Positions 57,722 to 64,000 of a stretch of 64,000 bases of DNA are shown in pieces. Every line of letters starts with the position of its first letter. Position 1 is the stretch's first letter. The notes under the pieces were generated by a model, which saw nothing but the letters and a program-made list of their open reading frames with translations, did no database searches and was not told the DNA's origin. The DNA is taken from contig CAWCHK010000011.1 in NCBI GenBank assembly GCA_963795385.1, forward strand, positions 62,001 to 126,000, read 5' to 3'. The translations under genes were made by a program, and so were the position numbers. The stretch comes from CAVURS01 sp963795385 (GTDB lineage: Bacteria; Actinomycetota; Actinomycetes; Actinomycetales; CAVURS01).

Positions 57722-57758
57722 TTGGATATAGTGAGACTAGATCAGATGGAGGAGCGCC

Positions 57759-58415
57759 GTCAACCAGCAACGCAGCTATCGCTCGCCCCTGCGCGCGGCC
57801 CAGGCCGACCAGACCCGGCGCAGGGTCCTGGCGAGCGCGGGTGATCTCTTTGCGGCCCAGGGCTATTCGGCGACGAGCCTGGCCGCTGTCGCCGACCGGG
57901 CCGCGGTCTCCCCGGACACCATCTACAAGGTGTTCGGGACCAAGCTCGGGCTGCTGCGCGCCCTCCTGCGGCAGGCGGTCGGTGGCGACGACGCCGACGT
58001 CCCCGTCCTGGAGCGGGAGCAGCCGCAGGCCATGCGAGCCGAGCCGGACCCCCGCCGGCAGGTGGCCATGTTCGCGGCCGGCATGACGGCCCAGCTCGAG
58101 CGCCTGCGCCCGATCGACGACATCCTGGCGAGCGCCGCCGCGGTCGACCCGGCGGCGGCCGAGCTGCGGGCGCACATCCAGAACGACGAACGGCGTGAGG
58201 CGATGCGCACCGTCGCAGGGTGGATCGCCGCCCGGGGCCCGCTGCGAGACGGCTTGTCCCGCAACGACGCCGGCGCGGCCATCTGGGCCCTCACCTCACC
58301 CGAGGTGCACCGGATGCTGCGGGACGTCAACGGCTGGTCGGCCAAGCGCTACCAGCGGTGGCTGGCCGAGACCCTCACGACGAGCCTGCTTCCGGCGGCC
58401 ACCCGCGATACTTGA
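57759..58415 (+). CDS. TetR family regulator with no standard start codon
   Basis: The product of about 218 residues shows a TetR helix-turn-helix (QTRRRVLASAGDLF, YSATSLAAVADRAAVSP, TIYKVFGTK) and a ligand domain. The expected start, five bases after GGAGGAGC, is GTC at 57759 where GTG would be normal; there is no ATG, GTG or TTG between the upstream in-frame stop (57738) and the helix-turn-helix. ATG 57745 is out of frame. A single-base substitution or error is likely. It should repress the divergent SnoaL-glycosyltransferase pair. Confidence 0.82.
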   Translation, partial: VNQQRSYRSPLRAAQADQTRRRVLASAGDLFAAQGYSATSLAAVADRAAVSPDTIYKVFGTKLGLLRALLRQAVGGDDADVPVLEREQPQAMRAEPDPRRQVAMFAAGMTAQLERLRPIDDILASAAAVDPAAAELRAHIQNDERREAMRTVAGWIAARGPLRDGLSRNDAGAAIWALTSPEVHRMLRDVNGWSAKRYQRWLAETLTTSLLPAATRDT

Positions 58416-58418
58416 GCC

Positions 58419-59270
58419 ATGACACGGATTGCGGTCACCGGCTCGACCGGTCGGCTCGGCGGCCGGATCGCCCAGCTCCTGGCGACCGAAGGCGTCCCCC
58501 AGCGGCTTCTCGTACGCGACCCGGCGCGGGCCCCTCACCTGCCCGACGCGCAGGTGGCCCAGGCGTCGTACGCCGACGGGGCGGCCGTCGAGGCGGCCCT
58601 GCAGGGCGTGGAGACCGTCCTGATGGTCTCCGGCGCCGAGACTCCGCAGCGCGTGATGGAGCATCGCAGCTTCATCGACGCGGCGGCCCGGGCGGGTGTG
58701 CGGCACCTGGTCTACATCTCGTTCTTCGGGGCCCGCGCCGACGCGACGTTCACCCTGGCGCGGGACCACTGGGCCACCGAGGAGCATCTGAGGGCGAGCG
58801 GCCTGCCCCACACCATCCTGCGGGACAACCTCTACGCCGACTTCTTCCCGTTCATGGTCGGCGAGGACGGCGTCATCCGCGGGCCGGCGGGCGCGGGCCG
58901 GGTCGCCGCCGTGGCCCAGGACGACATCGCGGACGTCGCGGCGGCGGTGCTGGCCGGGCCCGGGCGGCACGCGGGCGCGACCTACGACCTGACCGGCCCG
59001 GAGGCGCTGACGATGGCGGAGGTCGCCGCCGTCATCACGGAGGTCACTGGCCGCCAGGTGGCCTTCCACGACGAGACGCTCGAGGAGGCCTACGCCTCGC
59101 GGGCGCAGTACGCCGCGCCGGACTGGCAGGTCGAGGCCTGGGTGTCGACCTACACCGCGATCGCGGCCGGTGAGCTGGAGCAGGTCAGCCCCCACGTCGA
59201 GGCGGTCACCGGGCATCGGCCGATGTCCCTGGCCGAGCTGCTGACCCGCGCCGGTGGCCGTCGTCAGTGA
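58419..59270 (+). CDS. NmrA-like NAD(P)-binding protein
   Basis: 283 residues. The N-terminal IAVTGSTGRLGGRIAQLL is a Rossmann motif of atypical short-chain dehydrogenases, followed by HLVYISFFGARADATF and RDNLYADFFPFM. Proteins of this branch (QOR2/NmrA-like) bind NADPH and may reduce quinones or sense redox state. It lies three bases after the TetR stop and is probably co-transcribed. Confidence 0.9.
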   Translation: MTRIAVTGSTGRLGGRIAQLLATEGVPQRLLVRDPARAPHLPDAQVAQASYADGAAVEAALQGVETVLMVSGAETPQRVMEHRSFIDAAARAGVRHLVYISFFGARADATFTLARDHWATEEHLRASGLPHTILRDNLYADFFPFMVGEDGVIRGPAGAGRVAAVAQDDIADVAAAVLAGPGRHAGATYDLTGPEALTMAEVAAVITEVTGRQVAFHDETLEEAYASRAQYAAPDWQVEAWVSTYTAIAAGELEQVSPHVEAVTGHRPMSLAELLTRAGGRRQ

Positions 59271-59285
59271 GGTCGTCAGTGAGGT
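59262..59285. repeat. 12-bp tandem duplication between convergent genes
   Basis: cgtcagtgaggt occurs twice in a row. The first copy supplies the TGA stop of the NmrA-like gene; the second supplies the TCA (stop on the other strand) of the YjbR-like gene. Confidence 0.8.
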
Positions 59286-59677
59286 GGGGTGCCGTCCGGC
59301 GCAGCGCGCATCTGCCACGCGTCGGTGACCAGCTCCTCGAGCCGGTCGACGCCGACCTCGGCCAGCCGCAGCATCACCAGCGGCCACCCGTCGTAGGCCG
59401 AGGTGGTGAAGAACAGCCGCGGCTCGCCGAGCAACAACGCCTGCTTCTCGCCCTCGTCGCCGACGTAGAGCACCGCGATGTCGGTCCGGATGACCCGCTT
59501 CCGGCCCGGCTCGCGCTCCGGGTAGGACCAGACGAAGCCCTTGCCCGAGACGCGGAAGTCGAACCCGTCGCTGGGTACCTCGACCACGCCCGGCAGGGCC
59601 CGAGCCAGGCGGCGTACGTCGTCGGCGTCGGCTGACGGGGCGGACCGTCGCGTCCGCCGCTGCTTGCCGTCGGGCAT
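59276..59677 (-). CDS. MmcQ/YjbR family protein
   Basis: 133 residues from ATG 59677. The motif LPGVVEVPSDGFDFRVSGKGFVWSY and RLAEVGVDRLEELVTDAWQMRA fit the CyaY-like YjbR fold. Function is unknown. It is convergent with the NmrA-like gene. Confidence 0.87.
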   Translation of the reverse strand: MPDGKQRRTRRSAPSADADDVRRLARALPGVVEVPSDGFDFRVSGKGFVWSYPEREPGRKRVIRTDIAVLYVGDEGEKQALLLGEPRLFFTTSAYDGWPLVMLRLAEVGVDRLEELVTDAWQMRAAPDGTPPH

Positions 59678-59699
59678 GCCCCAACTGTAGGAGTGAGCC

Positions 59700-60116
59700 A
59701 TGGACGACGAAGCGGCGAGGCGCCGGGCCGAGCTGGCGGCCCAGGCCGACTACCACGAGGACGCCCTGCGGCGCCGTCGCGAGCGGGAGTCGGCCGACGC
59801 CCAAGGCCTGATCGACCGCTTCGTGGCGAGGGCCACGGAGGCCGGCCTGGCCACCGAGGAGCTGGTGGCCCGCCCGTGGTCCGGCTCGGGCCGCTACCGG
59901 ACCGGTCTCGTCGGCTGGCACCTACGTCACGACGAGTCGATCGGGGTGGATCGCAAGGGCGCGTTCTACGTCCTCGTCGTTGCGCCGCAACGGTTCGGGC
60001 GCTGGCGGACCGTCGCGATCGAGCCGACGCCACCGCCGCTGCAGCCGGGACTCGGCGCCCGCGACGGCGAGTCCGCCACCCTCGAGGAGCTGCTGGAGCT
60101 ACGGCTGCGCTGGTAG
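59700..60116 (+). CDS. Hypothetical protein with charged N-terminal helix
   Basis: 138 residues. The first 45 are highly charged and likely helical (AARRRAELAAQADYHEDALRRR); the rest is a small domain with SGRYRTGLVGWHLRHDESIGVD and FYVLVVAPQRFGRW. No family was recognised. Its end overlaps the convergent DUF2182 gene by 18 bases. Confidence 0.75.
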   Translation: MDDEAARRRAELAAQADYHEDALRRRRERESADAQGLIDRFVARATEAGLATEELVARPWSGSGRYRTGLVGWHLRHDESIGVDRKGAFYVLVVAPQRFGRWRTVAIEPTPPPLQPGLGARDGESATLEELLELRLRW

Positions 60117-60935
60117 GCCGGTCATCATGGCCGGGTCCGGGCCAGGGATCGTCAGACCCGGGACCGCGTCCGGGGCCACGAGGATGCCGACGGCGAGCAC
60201 GACCAGGACGGCGCCGACCACCGCCCGCAGGCCGGCCGGCCGAGGGAGGAGCCGCTCGGCCGTCACGAGCGCGGTGACCAGCGCCATCCACTGCAGGCTC
60301 GTCACGCCGAGACCGAGCAGGCAGCCCATGAGTGCCCACGAGCAGGCGACGCAGGCGAGGCCGTGCGCCAGCCCCTGGTGGAGCCCGGACCGGGCAGCGG
60401 AGCCGGCAGCGAGACCCGTGACCTCCGCGCGGCGGGCCGGTGACGTGCACCGGCGGAGCGCCGCGCGTTTGGGTGGGGAGAGCTGGTAGGACGCCGCGAG
60501 CAGCAGCATCGCAACGAGGGCAGCGCGCCCGGCCCGCTCCCACCCGAGCACCCCACCGGACCCCGCCCCGCCCGCGCTGACGACGCCGTAGGCACCCGCT
60601 CCCACCACGCCCCACACCGCGAGGTACCCGGCGAGCGCCGCGGCGGTGGTGACGGCGGTCGCGAAGGCCCGGCGCCGAGCACTCCCGGCGATCGAGGCGA
60701 TCGCGGGAGCGTTGGCCGGCAGCATCATGGCGGCGGTCATGACGGTCCACGTGCCGACGAAGGGCACGAGCGCCCCGGGGATCGCGCCGGGCCCGGCCGC
60801 CATGCCGCCCATCTGCCGCGCGGACCAGAGCCAGGCCCCAGCGGCGATCGCCACCAGCGCGATGACGACGATGACGTCGGTACGACGGCGGGCGCGCGCC
60901 CGCCGGCGAGGTGGCCCCTCGACCAGGTCGGTCAT
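60099..60935 (-). CDS. DUF2182 family membrane protein
   Basis: 278 residues from ATG 60935. About six membrane helices; the conserved VMTAAMMLPANAPAI, SYQLSPPKRAALRRC and GLACVACSWALM motifs define this predicted metal-binding membrane family. The function is not established. The DUF1326 partner often found next to such genes is absent here. Confidence 0.88.
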   Translation of the reverse strand: MTDLVEGPPRRRARARRRTDVIVVIALVAIAAGAWLWSARQMGGMAAGPGAIPGALVPFVGTWTVMTAAMMLPANAPAIASIAGSARRRAFATAVTTAAALAGYLAVWGVVGAGAYGVVSAGGAGSGGVLGWERAGRAALVAMLLLAASYQLSPPKRAALRRCTSPARRAEVTGLAAGSAARSGLHQGLAHGLACVACSWALMGCLLGLGVTSLQWMALVTALVTAERLLPRPAGLRAVVGAVLVVLAVGILVAPDAVPGLTIPGPDPAMMTGLPAQP

Positions 60936-61051
60936 CCGGCCACGGTCCCGGACCCCGGCGGGTCGCTCCAACGATTCCGCGGGGAGGGAATCGTCCGCCG
61001 GGTCGGCTGAGTGGTTGAGCCGGGCGCGCGCGCTGGGCAGGATGGCAGCCG

Positions 61052-62050
61052 ATGATCACGTTCCCGTTGAGCAGCGAGGTCCTGGGGCGGACCAGGTTCG
61101 CGTTCTCCCCGCTGAGCGAGGTGACGCTGAGCCTTCGCCTGCTGGGCCGGCCGAACCCCACCCACGTGCACGCGCCGTGGCTGCGCGCCGCCCGGCCTCG
61201 GCTGGACCGGGTCGACCTGCCATTGCTGCTCGCTGTCGCCCCGCCCGGCAAGTGGATCGCGTCCTTCCTGGTCCCGGCCGCGGTCAGCGCGCGGGTCACC
61301 ATCGAGGAGCAGCTCGACGACGTCAGCCGCCTGCCCCCCGCCGTCCTGGCCGGCGCGATGCAGGAGGCGTGGGGTGAGCGCCGCCGGCCGGGCCGGCTGG
61401 CCGACCTGCTGGCCGCCGGCCCCCGCGGGCCGGGCCTGCTCGCCGAGGCCCTCTGGGACTACTGGGACGCCGCGATCGCGCCGTACTGGCCGCGGATCTG
61501 CGCGGTGCTCGAGGGCGACGTGGCCTTCCGGTTGGACGCGCTGGTGGAGCGCGGCCTGTTCGCCCTGTTGGACGACATGCACCCGGAGGCGTCCGTGCGC
61601 GCGAACGATCTGCTCGTGGACAAGCCGCAGCACGCCGAATCCACCTGCCGCGCCTCGCAGTTGACGCTGACGCCGTCCGTCTTCGGTTGGCCCGACCTCG
61701 TCCTCGAGGACGGCCAGGAGGGGCACTTCGGGCTGACCTACCCGGCGCACGGGCTGGGCCGGGTGTGGGACAGCCTGGAGACGCTCGACGTCGACCCGGA
61801 TGACCCGCTGGCCGCACTCTTCGGTCGGACCCGCGCAGCGATCCTGGAGCGCGCGGCCGTGCCGATCTCGACCACACAGCTGGCGCGGGACCTCGGTCAC
61901 AGCCCGGGGTCGGTCAGCCAGCACCTCACGGTCCTGAAGGCTAACGGCCTGCTCACCAGCCGGAGGTCGGGCCGGAGGGTGCTCTACTGCCAGACTCCGT
62001 TGGCGCAGAACATGATCGGCGTACAACGCACTGCCCCCCAGCAACGGTGA
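61052..62050 (+). CDS. ArsR-type winged-helix regulator with N-terminal domain
   Basis: 332 residues. The C-terminal 75 form an ArsR winged helix (AVPISTTQLARDLGHSPGSVSQHLTVLKANGLL), and the first 230 match the domain often found fused to it in Actinomycetota (starting MITFPLSSEVLGRTRFAFSPL). The ligand is unknown and there are no metal-binding Cys pairs. It is divergent from the DUF2182 gene over about 115 bases. Confidence 0.88.
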   Translation: MITFPLSSEVLGRTRFAFSPLSEVTLSLRLLGRPNPTHVHAPWLRAARPRLDRVDLPLLLAVAPPGKWIASFLVPAAVSARVTIEEQLDDVSRLPPAVLAGAMQEAWGERRRPGRLADLLAAGPRGPGLLAEALWDYWDAAIAPYWPRICAVLEGDVAFRLDALVERGLFALLDDMHPEASVRANDLLVDKPQHAESTCRASQLTLTPSVFGWPDLVLEDGQEGHFGLTYPAHGLGRVWDSLETLDVDPDDPLAALFGRTRAAILERAAVPISTTQLARDLGHSPGSVSQHLTVLKANGLLTSRRSGRRVLYCQTPLAQNMIGVQRTAPQQR

Positions 62051-62150
62051 GCCGCCCTCCGGCGGCCCCGGTGGCGACCGTCTGGTGGCCAGGATTCGGC
62101 CGTGACCGAACGCTGGGCGGCGGGACCCCGGACGGCTCAGGATAGCTCTC

Positions 62151-62933
62151 ATGACCGACGAGACGACAGGCCTCACGGCGTCGACCGGCTCCAGCAGTGT
62201 GGACCCGGCGCTGCCGGAAGTGGTGGAGCGGGCGGACTGGCAGGCCGAGGTGGAGGCGTTGCGGGTTCGCGAGAAGGCCCACATGCGGGAGGGCGACGCG
62301 ATCGCGGCCGCGCGCCGGCGACTGCCCATGGTAGAGGTGGACGGCCGCCTCGCCCTGACCGGGCCCCAGGGAGCGACCACCCTGCTCGAGGCGTTCGCGG
62401 GCCGTCGCCAGCTGGTCGCCTACTTCTTCATGTGGCAGACCGGAGCCACGGCGCCCGAGGTCTGCGAGGGATGCACCTTCTACACCGCCCAGGTCCGCGA
62501 GCTGGCCGTCCTGCACTCCCGTGACACGACCTTCGCCGTCCTGTGCCAGGGGCCGTACGACGAGAGCCGGCGCTACCGCGACTTCATGGGGTGGGAGATG
62601 CCGTGGTACTCGGCACAGCAGTCGGTGGACGAGCTCCTCACCGGTCGCACGGTCGGGATGTTCCACCTGGTGTGCTACGTCCGGCGCGGTGACCAGGTGT
62701 TCGAGACCTACTTCACCAACGGGCGCGGGGTCGAGGCGATGGACAACAGCTACGGACTGCTGGACCTCACGGTCTACGGGCGGCAGGAGCCCTGGCAGGA
62801 CTCGCCGGTCGGCTGGCCGCAGGGGTGGGCCGGGGACGACGACGGCGGCGCCTACCGGACGAACGGACGCCCGCTCGCCCAGTGGGCCCGCCTGGCCGCC
62901 GGTCACTCCGACGACCTCACCCCTGCGGACTGA
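62151..62933 (+). CDS. DUF899 family thioredoxin-like protein
   Basis: 260 residues. The segment RRQLVAYFFMWQTGATAPEVCEGC with two Cys, followed by FAVLCQGPYDESRRYRDFMGW, places it in the DUF899 thioredoxin-like family. A redox or peroxiredoxin-like role has been guessed for the family but not shown. Monocistronic. Confidence 0.88.
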   Translation: MTDETTGLTASTGSSSVDPALPEVVERADWQAEVEALRVREKAHMREGDAIAAARRRLPMVEVDGRLALTGPQGATTLLEAFAGRRQLVAYFFMWQTGATAPEVCEGCTFYTAQVRELAVLHSRDTTFAVLCQGPYDESRRYRDFMGWEMPWYSAQQSVDELLTGRTVGMFHLVCYVRRGDQVFETYFTNGRGVEAMDNSYGLLDLTVYGRQEPWQDSPVGWPQGWAGDDDGGAYRTNGRPLAQWARLAAGHSDDLTPAD

Positions 62934-62948
62934 CCCCAGGGGCGGGGC

Positions 62949-63398
62949 TCAGGAGACGGCGGCCTTGACCAGCTTGACGATCTGCTTCTCCACGGCCGGA
63001 GTCCACGTCATCAGGGCGTAGGCCACGGCCCACATGTCGCCGTCGTCCAGGTGGGCCAGGTCCTGGAAGCCCAGGGTCGAGTAGCGGTAGTTGAACTTGC
63101 CCGAGTCCTGGAAGAACACGACGGCCTTGCCGTCCTCGTTCGCGTAGGCCGGCATGCCGTACCAGGTCTTGGGCGTGAGCTCGGGGGCGGCGGCGGTCAC
63201 CGTCACGTGCACGCGCTCGGCCAGCTCGCGATCGGCCGGCGACATCTTGGCGATCGCGTCCAGGACGGCCTGGAGGCCGTCGGCCTTCTTGGCGCCCTTC
63301 CTGCCCTCGGCGCGCAGCTCCTCGGCGTGGGCCTTCATTGCGGCGCGCTCCTCGGCGCTGAACCCGGCGGACTTCGTCGCGGCCTTGTTGGCAGCCAT
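62949..63398 (-). CDS. DUF1801/YdhG-like protein
   Basis: 149 residues. The first 35 are Ala/Lys rich (MAANKAATKSAGFSAEERAA); the core AIAKMSPADRELAERVHV, LTPKTWYGMPAYANEDGKAVVFF and YALMTWTPAVEKQIVKLVKA is typical of the iron-chaperone-like YdhG family. The exact role is unknown. Confidence 0.87.
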   Translation of the reverse strand: MAANKAATKSAGFSAEERAAMKAHAEELRAEGRKGAKKADGLQAVLDAIAKMSPADRELAERVHVTVTAAAPELTPKTWYGMPAYANEDGKAVVFFQDSGKFNYRYSTLGFQDLAHLDDGDMWAVAYALMTWTPAVEKQIVKLVKAAVS

Positions 63399-63692
63399 CC
63401 TGGTACTCCTTCTCGATCATCGGCGGCTCGGCGTGATGCCGACCTTCTGGACCGAGGCTAGAACCCGGCCGGGTGAGGCTGCTTCTCGATTCCTGACCGG
63501 CTGTTGCTCACCCGCCGAAGCGGCGTACGACGCGCGCCATCTGCTCCCCGATCCCACCGCCGCCGCAGCCGGCCGAGCCAGCCGTCGTGGTCCCATCCCG
63601 AACCGGTCCCCTCGCGGTCGGTCCACCGGCCGCCTCCCGCGGACGAGCAGGTCCGCGGCCCGGCGCACAAGCCGGGCTGCGATGATCGGGCC
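63399..63692. other. Intergenic region without recognised gene
   Basis: About 290 bases between divergent genes. No convincing start plus domain was found on either strand. The minus-strand frame ending at 63508 (EQMARVVRRFGG) is open for some 65 codons but composition alone does not support it. The region should hold both promoters. Confidence 0.5.
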
Positions 63693-64000
63693 GTGAGCAC
63701 GGCACAGGGCGCGCACGAGTACGTCGAGGATCCGCGCAACGACGAGATCCTGATCAGCGTCAACGGCGTCCTGGTCCGACGGCGCGAGGCTGTCGTCAGC
63801 GTGTTCGATGCGGGCTTCGTCCTGGGCGACGGGGTCTGGGAGGGCCTGCGGGTCGCGGCCGGGCACCCGGCGTTCCTGGACCAGCACCTCGACCGCCTCT
63901 GGGAGGGCGCGGCGGCGATCGCGCTGGACATCGGGCTGACCCGGGAGGAGCTGGCCGGGCAGCTCTACCGGACCCTCGCCGCCAACGGCATGACCGGCGA
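63693..64000 (+). CDS. Class IV PLP-dependent aminotransferase, truncated by window end
   Basis: The frame opens at GTG 63693 and is unbroken to the last base, giving 102 residues. ILISVNGVLVRRREAVVSVF followed by DAGFVLGDGVWEGLRV and HLDRLWEGAAAI match the N-terminal domain of branched-chain and D-amino-acid aminotransferases or aminodeoxychorismate lyase. The PLP lysine lies beyond the window, so the exact member cannot be named. Confidence 0.9.
   Translation, partial: MSTAQGAHEYVEDPRNDEILISVNGVLVRRREAVVSVFDAGFVLGDGVWEGLRVAAGHPAFLDQHLDRLWEGAAAIALDIGLTREELAGQLYRTLAANGMTG

Noticed and set aside
57745..57930. ATG 57745 as start of the TetR gene
   Set aside because: It is out of frame with the helix-turn-helix and its product is low-complexity.
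63508..63705. Minus-strand frame of 65 codons in the last intergenic region
   Set aside because: No recognisable domain, overlaps the start of the aminotransferase gene, and composition is that of non-coding high-GC DNA.

Overview
The window is 64 kb of very GC-rich DNA with tightly packed genes, many GTG starts, frequent 1-4 base stop/start overlaps and typical actinobacterial families (DasR-like regulator, ABC-F, S8 subtilase with a W-rich tail, MmcQ-like proteins, DUF899, DUF2182). It fits an aerobic, free-living member of the Actinomycetota; genus cannot be fixed from the sequence alone. No rRNA, tRNA, CRISPR array or replication origin was recognised. One insertion sequence is present. 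The last gene and the first gene run off the window.
Layout. 1-11.4 kb: cyclic-di-GMP type signalling proteins (a truncated membrane GAF protein, a GAF-PAS-GGDEF protein, a PAS-GGDEF-EAL protein), a secreted subtilase, a LysE exporter, a complete IS481-family element with target duplication, a VOC protein and an ABC-F ATPase. 11.7-17.2 kb: a uracil/xanthine permease, then a three-gene operon built around a CHAT caspase-like protease. 17.3-24.3 kb: a sugar uptake and hydrolysis locus (solute-binding protein, two permeases, a parallel beta-helix protein, a DeoR regulator, a GH4 alpha-galactosidase). 24.4-33.4 kb: a self-contained amino-sugar pathway (PfkB kinase, SIS isomerase/deaminase, class II aldolase, DasR/NagR-like regulator, NagA-type deacetylase, second ABC importer, ROK kinase) with two operators that match the DasR site and lie on stop codons. 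33.4-43 kb: housekeeping genes (methyltransferase, TfoX-like, Fpg/Nei glycosylase, CydAB oxidase, aldehyde dehydrogenase, RidA, LacI regulator, quinone oxidoreductase, STAS protein). 43-48 kb: a LuxR response regulator with paired operator boxes, a transglutaminase, a flavoprotein and a VOC protein. 48.5-55.8 kb: a coupled operon with GTP cyclohydrolase II, a RibD-like reductase, a flippase-like membrane protein, a glycosyltransferase, a PTPS-fold protein and a dehydrogenase, divergent from a CDP-alcohol phosphotransferase/sulfatase fusion. This is my best candidate for an undescribed biosynthetic system. 55.8-64 kb: a TetR-controlled glycosyltransferase pair and assorted small enzymes, ending in a truncated class IV aminotransferase.
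Sequence quality. Roughly thirty single-base frameshifts fall between about 17.7 and 31.6 kb, against about three in the remaining 50 kb. Codon usage and domain order stay intact across the shifts, so I treat most of them as sequencing or assembly errors, not gene decay, and annotate whole genes across them. Coordinates of those genes therefore span several reading frames.
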